DNA of 64,000 nucleotides from Phycomyces nitens (GCA_022702545.1 JAHRBC010000003.1:1922001-1986000), one strand, 5' to 3'; counted from the first letter of the stretch, positions 10,161 through 24,042 are shown. Program-made: numbers and translations. The notes: generated by a model not told the origin, from the letters alone.

Positions 10161-13100
10161 TTATTTACCTCGTACACTTTAGCATTATTGACTCAAAAAT
10201 GCCCTTGGGCTCTTGCTAAAAACGGCCAATCTTATACTTTCTTTCTTTCTTTCTTTTTTCGTCTGGTGCTCTCTACATTTTGGTATTCTTATTTGATTTG
10301 AAGAGTAAAATGTAACTTGCCACTCCAAACTACAAATCTTTATTCTTTGCTCCAGTTCTGTCTTGCTAAGACCAATTTTTGTGCTACAGTATTAACCTAT
10401 GCTAAGAAAAGCTTGGCCGCTTTAACACAGCTGTTGAATTCCAAGCTGTGTAAAGTCTTGGCAATCATCTCAATTTCATTTATAATATCCTTCAATGACA
10501 ATTTTTGACTTCTTTACAATTCTTTCGAATGGCCCGTTTAGAATCAAATAGACTAGGTTTTCATGAAAAAATTATGTGCATTGAAAAACGAAAACTGTTT
10601 TTTTTATAGCCTAAAGATGTCTGACTAGTTATAATAGTTGTCTGGTATAAGTTGACAGGCCAGAATATTTTAAGATTCTACATTGGTATCTGAATAAATC
10701 CTTTAAAGTCTCAACCACACTCAAAAACGTGGGAAAAGATATGGTCATTTTTCCTGTCCAATGTATCATGGCTTGGGTAGTAGATATACTTGTATACTAA
10801 TTGTAGCAAAATTACTAAAACACGATAAGTCAATTTTACTTGATATTTATTTCTCAAAGTAAAAGAGAAACTAAAATTCTGTCTGTTGTAGGATTTGTGT
10901 ATAAATACTTGACTGGGTGTTAATAGGGCTTTTAGATCTTAGTGTAACTTAAATCTACTTGAGTAGATTTTGTTACTTAGCTTTTGTTAAGCCAATTTGT
11001 AATAGTATTTAAAGGTGGTTTTACCACACTAATACATGGTTTTTTATACAGATTAGAAAACACTGGCTAGTTAAACACACTCGGAATCTCTACTTGTCTT
11101 GCACATTGGGTTAAAAGATACACTCTTAAAAGTCATTGAACCTATTTGACAGTTACTTTATAAACAGTTGTCATTATGGTAAGCCTCTAGATATATAAAT
11201 ATTATATCTCAAAAAGTTCTTTGGTAAGCTTCAAATAATCACAAATCAATTGATTCTTGTAAAGTGTCGCTTCTACATTCCTTCCAACTTTTATCTCTGT
11301 TACCTGTATTTACATTGTCCTCAGACATTTCATAATAATAAGAAAAAAGGCGATAGAATGGCTGCTTGGTTCTTGGTTTTCGATTTCTCCAATGGAACTT
11401 TTCTGAAATCAAAAAATGGCTTGGCGAGAAAGGGGCTTTGCAGAGTACAAGTTAATGTCTGTACAAAAAAGTGGATATAATATTTTTGAAAAATCTGACA
11501 GCTTTCAAAATCTCTTGCATCAAATGACTTGAATATATATATATTATGTCTCTCCTAATACCAATGACCTTTTTAACTTGGATCAAAACTGTGGCCAAAA
11601 AGACATTGGATTTTACTTCCACATTTCTAAATTGCTTTGTGGATAAGAGTCCACTATTTAATACAATGCTTGAGACCAGCAACAATGGTTTAATGGATAT
11701 ATTAATTATCCTATAGATGCTTTGTTTTGAAGCCCTTGCAATTGTGCCTAATTATGGGTCAGTGTGTATCCTCTACCATATCTTGAATAGGTCAGTAACA
11801 GCAAAAAAAAGGGATCAAATTTGAAAATGGCCGCCATGTGGTTAAACAGGTCATAACAGTGTCAGGTCCAAAGAATACAAATACCACGGCACAACTCTTG
11901 ACGAAATTCTGAGAAAGGAATGTGGGGATAATTGCGAGTGTTTCATATGCAACTTATGCTTTGAATCTACTACCAAATCAAACCAAAAAATAATAATATT
12001 CAGACCGTAAAGGGGATCACACTAGACTTATACAAATGATCTTTTTCTATCCAAAGCGTCCGGTAGCATTTATGCTGTTTATAATATACGATCCACTGGT
12101 TTAAACTTTATTATTAAAAAAAAAAAGGGATATTCTTTTTCAAAACTATTGTCTTTTCGGTTTTTGTTCATTTTAAAAGCAAATCACTCGTAATTTACGT
12201 CTTTTTCTTTAATATAACCTTGTAAAGGATCAAAGAGTCTTGTATCACTTGCCTGCCAACCTTTATTTATTATTATTATTTTTGGTTATATATCTGATAC
12301 ATTTTTAGGTTGCATATAGTTGTATGTTTAGTAATATTGTTTATATTTATTGCGCATCATGAATAGAACAAAGGCTTCTTTACAGGTTGACTGACGAACT
12401 TTGGGAACTTTCGATAGATAAAGAGTCCAGGTATTTAATGTTATTTTGTAGCTGTCTGATTTCATGATATAATACGTGTGTCTTTATATACAAGGCACTG
12501 GCCAATATTCAATACTATCTAGCGTCAAGAATTGTTCCGTTTAGCCTACGATTCTTGTGCCAACCCTAGTCTTCACGATCATTAAACTGTTTAGCTCAAC
12601 AGTGGTTCCAAAATAATGGTAAAAAGAGTCTAGACACTTTTCACTAGTGTCTACATTGCCTTTGAATTGGCGATATATTTCTATAAATATAAAGACATTG
12701 GAAGCCATACAAAAGATAATGTATTGGTTACTTGGCTCTATGATCTCTCTCTATTTTTTTGGGGGTCAAACTGATTGCTTTGGAGTGTTTCTTGGACTTT
12801 TGATAAAGTCAAGACCTGAAATTGGCAGAACAAGAACATTTTCAGCAGAAATGCAAAGGAGACAAACGGCAACTAGTCATAAGAGTCAAAGACTGATCAT
12901 TTAAAGGGTATTTCGTATAATCCAACCTATTTCTATATTATATCAATTGATCTATTATGGCTCTACAGAATGATGGTTATATCTTAACTGACTGATCTAC
13001 AAAGCATGTATTATTTAGAGGTTAAAATATAGAAATTGATAGATACAAAAGGCTATGGGGACTATTGAAAAAAACAATATACTTCTTGGGTCAAAACACT

Positions 13101-14117
13101 GACCAGCTGGTGGACACTAGACATACGTAGTTTTGTTAGTATAAGAAATAAATACAAAATACTTCTCCAGAAACAATATCCCCTATTTGCCCTACCAAAA
13201 ATATTGGTTTGATTGGCTGATTGAAATGAATTGCAATTTTTTTTTCTTTAAAAAAAAAGTGCTGATTTAAACAAGTACAAGATAAACCAGGTTTGAGAAT
13301 GGTTGATGCTGGTTTTCCCAACCTGGCTTTAATCTTATTAATACCAAGCCTTCAAGGCAGTCTGCACCTGAAAATGTAGAGCTTGTAACAAAGACCACCA
13401 AGGTTACTAGAACGAGTACTGTTGCAATAGGCTTATCGTATAGATTGAATTGGTCTGGTCAGCTCATTAGACACCATTGGTACCAGTATAAATTAAACAC
13501 ACCAAGCACATGCTGTATTGTGCCTGATAATCCTGACTTTAATCAGAATGAGCCTTTTTATTGGACTCATTTGGGACCAATATTAACGGTCCGGATGATG
13601 GGCAGAGGTCTAGAAATATGTTTATATGATCATCAAATAACCAAGCCTTTTTGTTCTAAATACAAAATGTGAATTTTCTTTTTTGTAAAAAAAAAAAGAC
13701 TCTATAAAATAAGTCCAGAATGTTCTCCTAAAGGACAACTCTATTTGGTCTGCAGGGAACCCCGTTATGAAACCAATTGTTGGATTGACAATGTTAAGCT
13801 GCCTGGTTTCAAGTTGCGCATCAACCAGAAAGTGAGTCGTTTAGTTTGGTGGAACAGTCCATTAAGACTATCGACATCAATTTCCATTCTCAACCACCAA
13901 AACCAGAAAATACGCTTATGAACCTGACAAGGAACACAAACCACTGGCAGCCTAGAATCCATAAGCAACATGGACAATATTGGCTTCTTTACCTTTTACT
14001 TCTTGGAAAAAAAAATGATTTTATTGAGCTTAAATGATTCTGTTATTTGTCATTTGCACGTGACTTCACATCAAAGAACAACCCTTCAACAAACTATTTG
14101 GTTCTTTCACCTTTTTC

Positions 14118-15252
14118 ATGACTGAACTAACCGAACAAGAGAAGCTCGAACGTCGCCGCCAAAAGAGACAACAGAGGATTCTTGCCTCTGCTGGCGATCG
14201 ACTCAATCGCATCACTGGAACTGCATTCCGTAAGTATATACACAAAAGAACCACATCGTCATCACGTAATAAATCAAATCCTTCTCTGTCTAGCCAACCG
14301 ATCATCTCCCACACCTTCACCATCAACCTCTGCATCATCACTGGCACCTTCTGAATCTCTTTCAAAAGAACTCCCTCGGTCTCGGTCTCCTTCACCAGCC
14401 TTGTTTGGCGGTGCCCAACCCGTGCTTCCAGCAGATCCTGCCAAGCGAGTTCAGCAACAACGACGAGCAAGTGATGAGGATCCTTGTGAATCTTTGGGTG
14501 CACCACCACCACTGTCTGCCAACGACCCTCAGATTCGCAGCCTTGAGGAATTTGATGCCATGCTTGGACTCCCTCCGTCTTCATTTTCTCAAAGACAACC
14601 ACAGGCGGATAGCATCAACGCGTTGAATGAAATGTTTGGTGGCCAATTGCCGTTCAACCCTGCAATGTTGGCCAATATGCAAGGACAGCAGCAACCTACC
14701 GAAGTAACTAATGATCCATCAAGGTTCTATTGGAATTTGATCCATGTTTCTAGCATGCTCTGGTTGGGAATCTATGCGGTTTATACCGAGTGGAGCACGG
14801 CGGGTCTAGGCAGATTTGCGAGCTTGTTGTGGATGAATCCTGCCGAATCTGCCAGCAATGGATTTACGGGTGTTCAGTTTGTAAGTAAAGACGGATCAAA
14901 GAATACTTGTATATGATATTAATTTTTTATATATATATAAACAGCCTTTATTCTGGTACTTTGTCACTCTTGAATTAATGATGCAAGCCGCTCAAATGTT
15001 CTTTCAACAAGTAAGTCTACAAGTGGACAACCATCGGAAATAATCCATTTCTGACCATTGTCTCTATAGGGCCCAGCTCATTCGGGTTCAATGTTGGGAA
15101 CCATAGCTGGACAGCTTCCTCATCCCTTTTCTACCGTCATCCTCACCTGTCTACACTATCACACTTTGTGGTCCTGTCTGGTTCAAGATTGCTGTATTCT
15201 TGTGTTTGTGATCGGTATAGCCCAAGTGATCTCGGCAATCCTGGCCACCTAA
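14118..15252 (+). CDS. GET2: GET complex subunit Get2-like (CAMLG family)
   Basis: Probable ER membrane receptor subunit for tail-anchored protein insertion, partner of Get1 and Get3. Four exons (14118-14229, 14294-14880, 14945-15010, 15070-15252) give a 315-residue protein. The N-terminus MTELTEQEKLERRRQKRQQR has the basic cluster by which Get2 binds Get3. It is followed by ILASAGDRLNRITGT, which matches the Get2 RL-x-KI-T-G pattern. A low-complexity Ser/Pro linker spans about residues 40-90. Three C-terminal hydrophobic stretches (SMLWLGIYAVYTEW, LFWYFVTLELMMQAAQMFF, CCILVFVIGIAQVISAIL) fit the three transmembrane helices of Get2. Length is close to yeast Get2. The family is poorly conserved in sequence, so the call rests on the N-terminal motif plus topology. 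Confidence 0.75.
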
Positions 15253-15299
15253 TCTCCAAGGATTTCCAAGGATTTCCAAGAGACGTATATATATATACA

Positions 15300-15329
15300 T
15301 AACAACAACAACAGCAACAACAACAACAA
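15300..15329. repeat. (CAA)n microsatellite
   Basis: ACAACAACAACAGCAACAACAACAACAAG, downstream of the GET2-like stop codon in presumed 3' UTR. Confidence 0.9.
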
Positions 15330-15396
15330 GTAATAATCATAATAGTAACAGATATAAAAAAAAATTATACATATGTACACCTATGAGCTGGTTTTA

Positions 15397-15861
15397 TTAT
15401 GGGGTTGCACGCAAGAGCATATCGCAAATCACATCGGAATGCAGGCTGGGAATAGCCAGGGTCTTTGGGTTCTGCTCATCTAAGACAATATAGAATTAAT
15501 TGAGCTTGCGAGGTCTTCTTCTTTTTTTTTTTGAGGGGGGTCTGGTAACTTACTAAAGTAAATGGTGAGTTCAGGTGCAGTCTTGGAATCAACCTTTTTG
15601 GCAACCTCAAACACTACGCTGGGGTTGTTGTACTGCAGACGGGGAAGACTCTCGTGCAAAAAGTGCCTATAGACAAGTTTTAGTAAAACCAAAGAAATAT
15701 AAAGACATATACACTTACTTGGCACCCATGCCCTGATGCTTGCCCTTGATTGGCAAGGTAAGGGAAATCTTTGAGACATTGGAGGCCAACTTTTGGGCAC
15801 CTACACCAGAAGTGAGGCTAGCAATAATATCGCGAGTTGACTTTAGGGATCGCAATGACAT
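15397..15861 (-). CDS. mitochondrial ribosomal protein, L51/S25/CI-B8 fold (mL61/MRP49- or mS25-like)
   Basis: Small basic protein predicted to sit in the mitochondrial ribosome. Three exons (15861-15719, 15666-15554, 15479-15397) give 112 residues starting MSLRSLKSTRDIIASL. The core GAKHFLHESLPRLQYNNPSV, then VVFEVAKK and ELTIYFNEQ, matches the thioredoxin-like L51/S25/CI-B8 domain, in which an F-x-x-x-x-LP-x-L-x-Y-x-NP element is characteristic. NDUFA2 shares this fold, but the basic composition and the LPRLQYNNP element favour a ribosomal protein. I cannot separate mL61 from mS25 by eye. The gene is divergent from the BTB/CAP-Gly gene. The intron between exons 2 and 3 holds a poly-pyrimidine run. 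Confidence 0.75.
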
Positions 15862-16222
15862 TGCACAAATGAAAGGCTGTCTATTTCAGGGACTATACAG
15901 CCAAGGTTGTTGTGGTGTGTGACTGCAGGGACTGCTGGGAGAGAGTGTGGTGTGATTGGACCGAGCTTCAATGAGAGGAATCACTATTTTTGCGACGTCA
16001 GAAATTTGACTTTCTGTCGGGTGATGCAAGAGATATTTTGCTGTTTTATCTGACCATATCACATTACCGAATTAAGTGCCCGCCTCTTCAAGCACTTTCT
16101 TTCCCGTCCTTCTTTTTCTTCCCCCACTCGCTTTATACGCCACTCTGTGCTACTTTGAGGCGGACGAATAGTTTACTATAAAGCACCAGGCGTTTCCTGT
16201 TCCTTCTCTTCTTCATCCTCTC
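15862..16222. promoter_or_regulatory. divergent intergenic region between mitoribosomal protein and BTB/CAP-Gly genes
   Basis: These 361 bp separate two start codons pointing away from each other, so both promoters and 5' UTRs must lie here. The side next to the + gene is pyrimidine-rich (TTCCTTCTCTTCTTCATCC just before its ATG), a common fungal leader feature. A TATA-like ACTATAAAGC occurs near 16175. No other motif could be assigned. Confidence 0.6.
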
Positions 16223-19106
16223 ATGTTCCACACACCTCTAAAGACACTCAAGCAATCGCTTCATACAGTTCTTAACCAGTCCCAGGAGTATCTTTCAGAC
16301 GTGTCTCTTGTCTATCCAACCCAAAAGATATGGGCCCACAGAGGTAACATCTCAAAGCCTCTTTATCAGATACTTACCGCCAAACAGCCCTTTTAGCCAC
16401 CAGAGTCCCAAATGAATTTCGAATACGTTATATGCCTGAGCTTCAGACAGAATCAACTTTGCTGACCGGCATAACTGTAGTTCCACAGGAGTTGATGATG
16501 TATCTATTGCGATTCTGGTACACTGCTGAATTTACCCAGCCCCTTTACACACAGGCTAGCGATGCAAGCGTTGAAAGCAATGCCAGCAGCCTCGAGTCGC
16601 TCTCGATCCACGACACCAGTAGCTCCGATGAGATCCGCAAACAGATCACAGACCTCGAGGCAACTCTCTCGATGCGGCTGCTTCCAGAGTGTGAAGCTGG
16701 CAAAACAGACGATGAGCAATGGATAAGTGACCTGACCCGAATGCGATCTGGACAGGTTCACAGCGATGTCATGATCAACATCTTCAAGGCCCCTGTAGAA
16801 GCCAAGAAAGAGCCTCATCAGATCCAGGCCCCAAAGACGACTACCAAGCTGGGTGTGCCTAGCATCCTGACAAGTTTCTCAAAGACCACAGACCACCCGC
16901 CAGCCCAGACATCGCCCTCGGTTGCAATCTCATTTCCAGCCCATCGCTTTATGCTGGCTGCCCAGTCGCCCTACTTTCGTACAATGTTCTGCACTGAATT
17001 CAAAGAAGTTGTCAATGCAACAATCCATCTTCCAGCCGACCTGTTTTCGGCTGCCATTCTTGATCTCATCCTCCACTATCACTACACCGACACCCTCCTC
17101 ATTCCCCCCATGCCAGCCAACACCCAGTCCTCCAATGCGGGTCAGCAGAGACTGACGGTCAAGAAACACTCGTTGCGCATCCTCCAAAAGGTATACCGGG
17201 CCGCAGACTACCTTGGCCAGAACGACACCATCTGTGTGGCTGTTCTGCGCGAGCTAAAGACAATCTGCCATGATTTCAAATGTTCTTGTTCTGATTGTGC
17301 AGTATTGCTGCCATCAATGTTGTCGTTTTCAAGTCAGCACGCAGGCTTAGTGGTATCTGAGATGCGCCGTAAATTGATTACCTTTTATTCTGATCCTGTC
17401 CACAGTCTCTCGCTCTGGTCCCAGAAGCCCTTTGCGATCCTCATCCAGTCCACACTCCCGACCACCCCAGACGGCCCCAAGCCAACGACACCCAATGCAG
17501 CGCTTATAGATGACATTGTGCAGCAGACATTTGCAAATATCACTCGACACAATGCGGTTCATGTACTACACTCTCTTCATCTTTGTTTGTCCCACATCCG
17601 TAGCTCGGACCTCTCTACCACCTGGTCTGCCCCCACACTGGACATTCTCCATGTGTTTCTTGACCATACTGTCCAGATGGTGTCTTGTAACTTTGACTTT
17701 TATTGCGTCGAGTATCCAATTCTCTTGTCCTGTGTCGATGGTATTGGGGCCGGATTCTCGGTAGACTTTCTAGGGTTCGTGCTCAAGCATGTGTTGGAAG
17801 AGGGCATCCAGGACTCAAATGCAACCGTTCTTTATCAGGGGATTGTCCGTGATCTAGTTGGCCGTCAAGAGATGGTGAAGAATGTGGCGGTCGATAGTGT
17901 GCTGATGGATGCTCGCCAGAGTTGTGCTGCTTATATTCGCCGTCGTTCTGCGGCCATCAAGGCTATTGATGGATTCAGCTCTCTAGATAAAGAAGTTCTT
18001 CGCCAGATATCAGATGGTAAATTATATTATATGTATATATGTATATATGTATATATGCTAGATACATGATCAGCTAATCGTGTCATATTAGACATCGGTA
18101 TTCCGGTGCGTACACTGACGAAGCCGGTCGAATCCGACTTTTCGGCCATTTTTGGTTTCCACCCAAAGGCCAAGGCAGCATTCAGACGTACTGCGGAGTC
18201 TGATGAGAAACCCAAGGCGGTTTGTGCCACAGCAAGTGGCGGCAATGGCGGTAGTGACGGCACAATTGACAGCCGATCTTCCGGTCGTCGTCTGTCTTTT
18301 AGCGGTCTAATGACACATCGGTCCAGTGTGCCTACAAAGCCATCGACGGCCACCGAGGATGCCTTGGCGGCAATGCGGCCGGTCCCTCGCGCACGATCCC
18401 ACTCGAGCGACGCCGTGCCAATTCAATTGGGGATCATGTCAGTGTCTGCGGTGTCTGCATCTTCTGCTTCTTCGGTTGTGAGTCTAGGAACTGATGAGAA
18501 GCCAGTGCCCCGTCGCCGCTTCCACCCACCCGTCTCTCAGGGGTCCTCTTCTTCGCTCACAGATGTCCTCCTGCCCATCGACAGTGTCGCAGCCGCAGTA
18601 GTCGTGAATGGAGGAGACACACCACGACCACGCAAACTGAAATTCGAACTTCCTGCCACTCCCTTGCGCACAAAACTCACTCCTCGAAAGCAGATTGCTG
18701 CCAACAAACGCGCCCAGTCTCCACGCCGTTCGCGCTGGGGCCTTGGAGGAGGCACGACAAGCGACAATAGTGACGAGGACGATGGTGCGACGATTGTGAT
18801 TGGCACAAAGATTGAACTTCTTCGTCGTCCACTTCCAACCCTGGGTACGATCAAGTATATTGGAACAGTTGAATTCGGAAAAGGCACATGGGTTGGAGTC
18901 GAATTAGAAAGTAGAGGTAAGTCGTATATATACGTATATACACATTTGCAGCATGGTATTGATTGTCTGTCTGGATGGATGGGATAGTTGGCAATAGTGA
19001 TGGAGCTGTTGATGGAAAGCGCTATTTCCAAACCGATGCACAACGAGGAGTGTTTATTAAACCAGACGATTTCAAGGTCGTCCACCCGCCAACTTCAAAG
19101 GCCTAA
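16223..19106 (+). CDS. BTB/POZ and CAP-Gly domain protein
   Basis: Large protein (897 residues) from four exons (16223-16343, 16388-18016, 18092-18916, 18988-19106). Residues about 24-70 hold a BTB-like start (DVSLVYPTQKIWAHRALLA). A second BTB-like segment near residues 220-265 reads FPAHRFMLAAQSPYFRTMF then VVNATIHLPADLF. A helical region follows, then a Ser/Arg-rich linker (about 590-810) with RRSRWGLGG-type basic patches. A C-terminal CAP-Gly domain (about 815-890) contains LGTIKYIGTV, GKGTWVGVELE and, over the last splice, GNSDGAVDGKRYF then GVFIKPDDF. CAP-Gly domains bind tubulin tails or EB1-type EEY motifs, while BTB domains mediate protein-protein interaction, often with cullin 3. 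A link between microtubules and a BTB-based complex is inference. The usual GKNDG motif is GNSDG here. Exon phases all agree. Confidence 0.85.
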
Positions 19107-20287
19107 TTCTATTACACTAATCAATTCCACCAAGAATGCATTTGCATCTGCATGCACCTTTCGTACATACCATTCTCATTGCTGCTGTCCTTATGATTTT
19201 CCCTTCTTTTAATATCCTCTATCATACCCTTTTTTTTATTGTGACATTTCCATCCTACTTCAATATATTTATAAATGTATATCTTACACATCCAAAATCC
19301 AAAATCCAAAATCCCTTTCAAGATTGTATGCCATTCGCACCAGTCAATCTAATTCTGCCGTTTCTCCGATAAAACTCTTTTTACAATAACTGTTGGAGCC
19401 TTTTGTTCATGTCATACAAGATATATATATAAATATATATAATTGAGTTTTCTGGAACTGGACAGAACTCCAAGCACACTCTGGTATATATTTTTTTCAA
19501 GGTGGGGTGTGTGAACACATGAATCGATTGCAGTTTGGCATCTTTTTTAACATGTCGGAGTGGCCATCTTTTTGGAGGCACAAGTAATGAATATGTGACA
19601 ATGTGAACTATATATATTGTCACACCCCTTTGCACAGGTACACATATGGTCATTTTTGTCAACCACTATTGTCCAGACAAGGAACGACACGAGGAGTGTT
19701 GCTATTGGTAAAGTCACTCAATGTTAGCTGAATAGAGTCTTGGTACCAACAGCATGTCTAAATGGATCCAAACAAGATCTGCTTTTTAATATGACAAAAG
19801 AGAGCCATTTAACGAGGGATATGTTGAGCTTACTTTTTTTCTTATTCTAATCAAACTTCAATATCCCTCAATTATACCAGTGCTACTTGACCATTAGACA
19901 CACGTACGTACAAGTCCGGATCTGGAAACAGACTTGGTTTTACTTGCAGTGGACATTTTATTATTATGATTATTATTATTGCAGAATATATTTAGTTATT
20001 CATTTATTCATTGAAGTCTCTCTAGACACATTGGCCATCTTATTATTATTATTATATAAAACTCCACAATTGATACTGAAATTTGCATTGAACTGATCGT
20101 TACACCAGACTGTCTGGTGCTGCATGACCGTTGTGTGATTTAAATCAAAAATATATCCTAAACAGGAAGTGTTTCGAGAATAGATGATAATAATCGTAAT
20201 ACTATAGGCTGATTCAATAGACATTAGAGACTTTTGGTATGCTTAAAATATAAACCATTCTCCAAACCAAGGGATTCATGGCTCAGG

Positions 20288-20288
<1 letters not shown>

Positions 20289-20318
<30 letters not shown>
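20289..20318. repeat. (ATA)n microsatellite
   Basis: About ten ATA/TAA units follow CTCAGG and precede AAAACAAATG. Intergenic. Confidence 0.9.
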
Positions 20319-22419
20319 CAAATGTAGCATGAAACAAGTAAAAAAAACAATACTTGAGTTAAATTTGCTAGAGGTTCATTAGAGATTCCATATTGACATA
20401 TTTACCAGCACTATATCCACCGATTGAACTGTCACAAGGAGCCAAGTTGGGTGTCTAGAACAAAAGAATAAAATGGTGAACAATGAAAGATTAAAGTATT
20501 TGATATCTAATATTCGCGGCTTTTTTTTTTGCTTTTTAGATTCCAAGACCATTTCTACATGTTCCAGGATTTCCATTCATTTTAATCTATTCTCAACAAA
20601 AGATGTCTTGGTTTTCAAGGAAAATCAAGAACCTCTGATATTCTCAAGCTAGAAAAAAAATATTTGCTAGAAAATCCAATGTTTTCTTGGATTAGCTAGT
20701 GCTATATTATTATTAAAAATAAACTTGATGTCTTTTTAATAATAAAATATGCAGAGCACTATTGTTAAGCTTAAATATGTACAAATGTAGTTTATGTACA
20801 AATTTGTCTCTAGTTCATTTCATGTAAATATGTTTGTTTGGATGTATTTCTCCTTCTTGTTCTTCTATTAGTTCTTTTATGATTCTTGGTTCAAGATCTA
20901 ACTGTATTCTTAAAAAGAATGGTTTCACATCAGATGTAACATTTACTACTTGGAAAAACGATCATTCTTGAATAGGTGTTGTAATGTCATCAAGTAATCA
21001 GTTGGACTAGTATATTGTTTTTTTTTAAACAAAAGAAAAAAAAGGCTTCGATAACTAGCCCACATCTGTATGTTCTCGATCAATTATTTGGTGCCTTTGA
21101 GCCTCAAGACATCTCTGGTTTTTTCTAAAAAAAAAGTATTCGGCATAATTGCCGATTTGACGTAAAACTATATTATGTTTACAAGCTTGAGCCACAAAAG
21201 TACAATATAAAATATCTTGGCACCAGATAAATGTTGAAATAATGCTTGGAATTGGGTGTTCATTTGTACCAAAACGGAATATATATATATATGTATATAT
21301 ATATATATTACTTTTATGAATAATAAGCACACGGTTCAACTATCAAGTCAAGGTTATTGGCTATTTTCGCTGAAATGAGGTATTTCTTTACCTTTAAACA
21401 AGTATTTACGGGAAATCCGCTTTCTATACTAGGAATAAACATTGAATTTACTTATTTTACGATTATCCCTAGATTTGTTTTTTTTTTAAAAAGTATGATA
21501 TATTGCTTATTAACCTTATCCAGTCTTTTAGGGAGTGAGAGTCTTGATTTTGTCATGTATTTCTTGAGTACCACAGGTTTCTCTTTTCTTAAAGGTTTAT
21601 GAAAAACAAGCGGTAAAGGGAAACCATCAGTACTTTTATTTATTCTCTTTGCATCTACTTTTTACAACTCTGAGAACTCCAACTTTTGACCAACGACAGT
21701 TTATTATTAAAGACACACTTTCCACAGGTGTGCTTGTATAACCCAGAAAGAGAGATTTGAGACCTTTTTAAAATGTTTGCATAATTTTTGCCTTGCTTCT
21801 TCAAGAACAATGGCTGGGTTATTGTCAAACATTGTTGACCGAGGTTTAGGAATTGTGTCGAGATCAATAAGCATTAAAGATTGCCATTTTCAATGACTAT
21901 ATTGTCATATTTCCCAATAGCACTATCATCAAATACTAGAAGCGATTCTTCTTCAGGACTATAAATAAAATCCATTTTTTGTAGAATTAAATGAAAAGCT
22001 TAAGTAAAAACACTATATTATTATTATTATAATTTTTATATGGATAAAGTAAAATATGGATAATATATAATTCCATTGCCGTAACTCGTCTTTACATATA
22101 TAAAAAAAAACTCCTTTTTGGACCCAATAATTGCTGATCGAATATCCAGTAGATAGAACATTAATAAGCAACAAAAATATTCTTTTGGATATTCAGAGCG
22201 TATTACAGACAGACTATACCAAAGCCACTCTTTTATTCCATAAATGTTCTCTACCGTCTATCTTGAGTACGCCCTGAATCGCTATATATCCCACAATAGT
22301 GGTATACGGCTGAAATGACTATCAAGTGATCTAAATATCCTCACAGTAACTAATTCTAGTAGATCATGTTGGCGAAACGATTCACAAGCTGGTTATATCA
22401 GAGTGTAACAGAAATTCAA

Positions 22420-22461
22420 ACAGAAAACCAGAAACCAAAAACCAAAAACCAAAAACCAAAA
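22420..22461. repeat. ACCAAAA heptamer-like tandem repeat
   Basis: Five successive units of (C)AAAAACC, with the first units reading CAGAAAACCAGAAACC. The array is short and internal. It is not the TTAGGG telomere repeat. Confidence 0.85.
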
Positions 22462-24023
22462 AATGCCTCGCATGTCATATTCATCCTTGCGTTCAAGTTT
22501 CCGCCTTTTTTTAGGGTATAAGGTCAGAGGTGGGCTTCATTTTATTCCAAACATCTTACTCCGTGATTCAATAGTCAAAGGCCCCAAAGGATCAATACAC
22601 AATTCGATTGGAGGTTCTAGGCAATACAGTTCAGTCTGATCATCAAAGGCTCGCGTAATCCCCCGTCCTTATTATACAAGCGTTAAATCTCTGTGTGAAT
22701 ATCCCACAGCTCTATTAAACATAATACAAATCATATTTTATTCTGCAGCTTGCATACTTGTATGGCAAATAATGATTGGTCAAAGCCTATCTTGTTGTAA
22801 AAGTTTTTTTTTTCTTTTTGCTTAAAATAGAAAAAAAAGCTAGTATTTTCCCGGGAAATGCGTAACATGTTGCTTCCAAAAGAAGGTCAAATTAGGAAAT
22901 AATCCATTATCCATATTTGGAGTCTATTGAAAATAGCTTATTTATAGTATAATAAGCCTTATTTTGTCGGCGGTGTCTCCGTAAAAGAAAGGAGTTGGTG
23001 CTCTTTATAATAATAGTGGCGGCCATGAAAGACTGCATCTCCAAAAACAAACAACGAATGAATGTTTATATATTAATATTCCTTGATCTTTTGGCCGAGA
23101 GCACACCAAAAAAAAAGGTGTTTCTAGATAGCCTAAAGGCCATGTAAAAGCCACGCAGCTCATCTTACAGATAAGCCATCCCGATCAAGGATATTTCCAA
23201 TAAATGAATAAGATTTTTCATCTTTATAATACTATAAATTTAAGCATAATAAACTTTATTGCATATTATATGGGCACTATGTTTAGCCAATAACCAGCTC
23301 TGTGTCATAAACACAATGAATATCTTCTTCTTTTTTTAAAAACACACACACACACATTGGAGATGATATTTTGGGTGGTCTTTAGTCATAAAGAACAACT
23401 GTTTGTTGTGGGCCAGATAAATACTTGGAACGAGTCCAATGGTATTGACAGTCGTCTATATAATCAAAACAGACATGTTTATTCCACAAGCCATTCAGTT
23501 TATGAAATGCATAGATATCCAAAGAGAAACCATCATCAATGACCGTGAGATTGTATTGGAGCCTATAGAATCTAGCCAATGCGACTATAGTTGGAATATT
23601 CTCAATCAACATAAGATTTGTAAAATAATATCAGTTTATTGTAGACATGGGTATAAAGTGGTACTGGGGTAATATCTGTAAAAAAAAAACATGCTTTTTG
23701 ATATTAAAGACTCGGAAATCGATAGAATCGACACCAATGCAGAACGTGGGCAGCTGTGTTGGCTATAGGTGCCACTAATATTTTGCATCAATGCCATCGC
23801 TTATATCGGAAAAATAATATATATCTGGAGCACATATCCGTGTCTGTCTTGGTTAACGCCATTAGGTCCAGGGGACGTGCTTATTTTTTGTATGAGACTA
23901 AATATGCTAGATTTGGAATATGTGTATTCTAGGTATCTAACTAGAAAAGTTCCAAGTGGAACATGCACGCAATGACGATTACATAATGGTACGAGATCAA
24001 TGCTTATACCAATAGCCAAGATT

Positions 24024-24042
24024 GGGGGGGGGGGGGGGGGGT
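24024..24042. repeat. 19-base poly-G run followed by eight T
   Basis: Nineteen consecutive G on the + strand, directly followed by TTTTTTTT, inside AT-rich intergenic DNA. The length could be affected by sequencing or assembly error. Such runs can form G-quadruplexes. Confidence 0.9.

Larger units (their letters stand above)
8341..14117. other. AT-rich repeat-bearing region without supported genes
   Basis: No open frame in these 5.8 kb resembles a protein family or shows a coherent exon chain. A diverged repeat pair lies at about 8450-8710 and 9868-10160. The rest is AT-rich with short homopolymers. Frames up to 128 residues occur by chance in such sequence and are not reported. Confidence 0.5.

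Noticed and set aside
14066..14602. 178-residue minus-strand frame
   Set aside because: It is antisense to the GET2-like gene, whose exon chain and motifs are convincing.
18537..19085. 182-residue minus-strand frame
   Set aside because: Antisense shadow of the BTB/CAP-Gly gene.
21655..21867. Cys-containing minus-strand frame (HTCGKCVF)
   Set aside because: One CxxC-like pair without a partner and no neighbouring exons. Not enough for a zinc protein or a second Fanzor fragment.
22420..22461. Interstitial telomere repeat
   Set aside because: The unit is ACCAAAA-like, not TTAGGG, and only about five units long.
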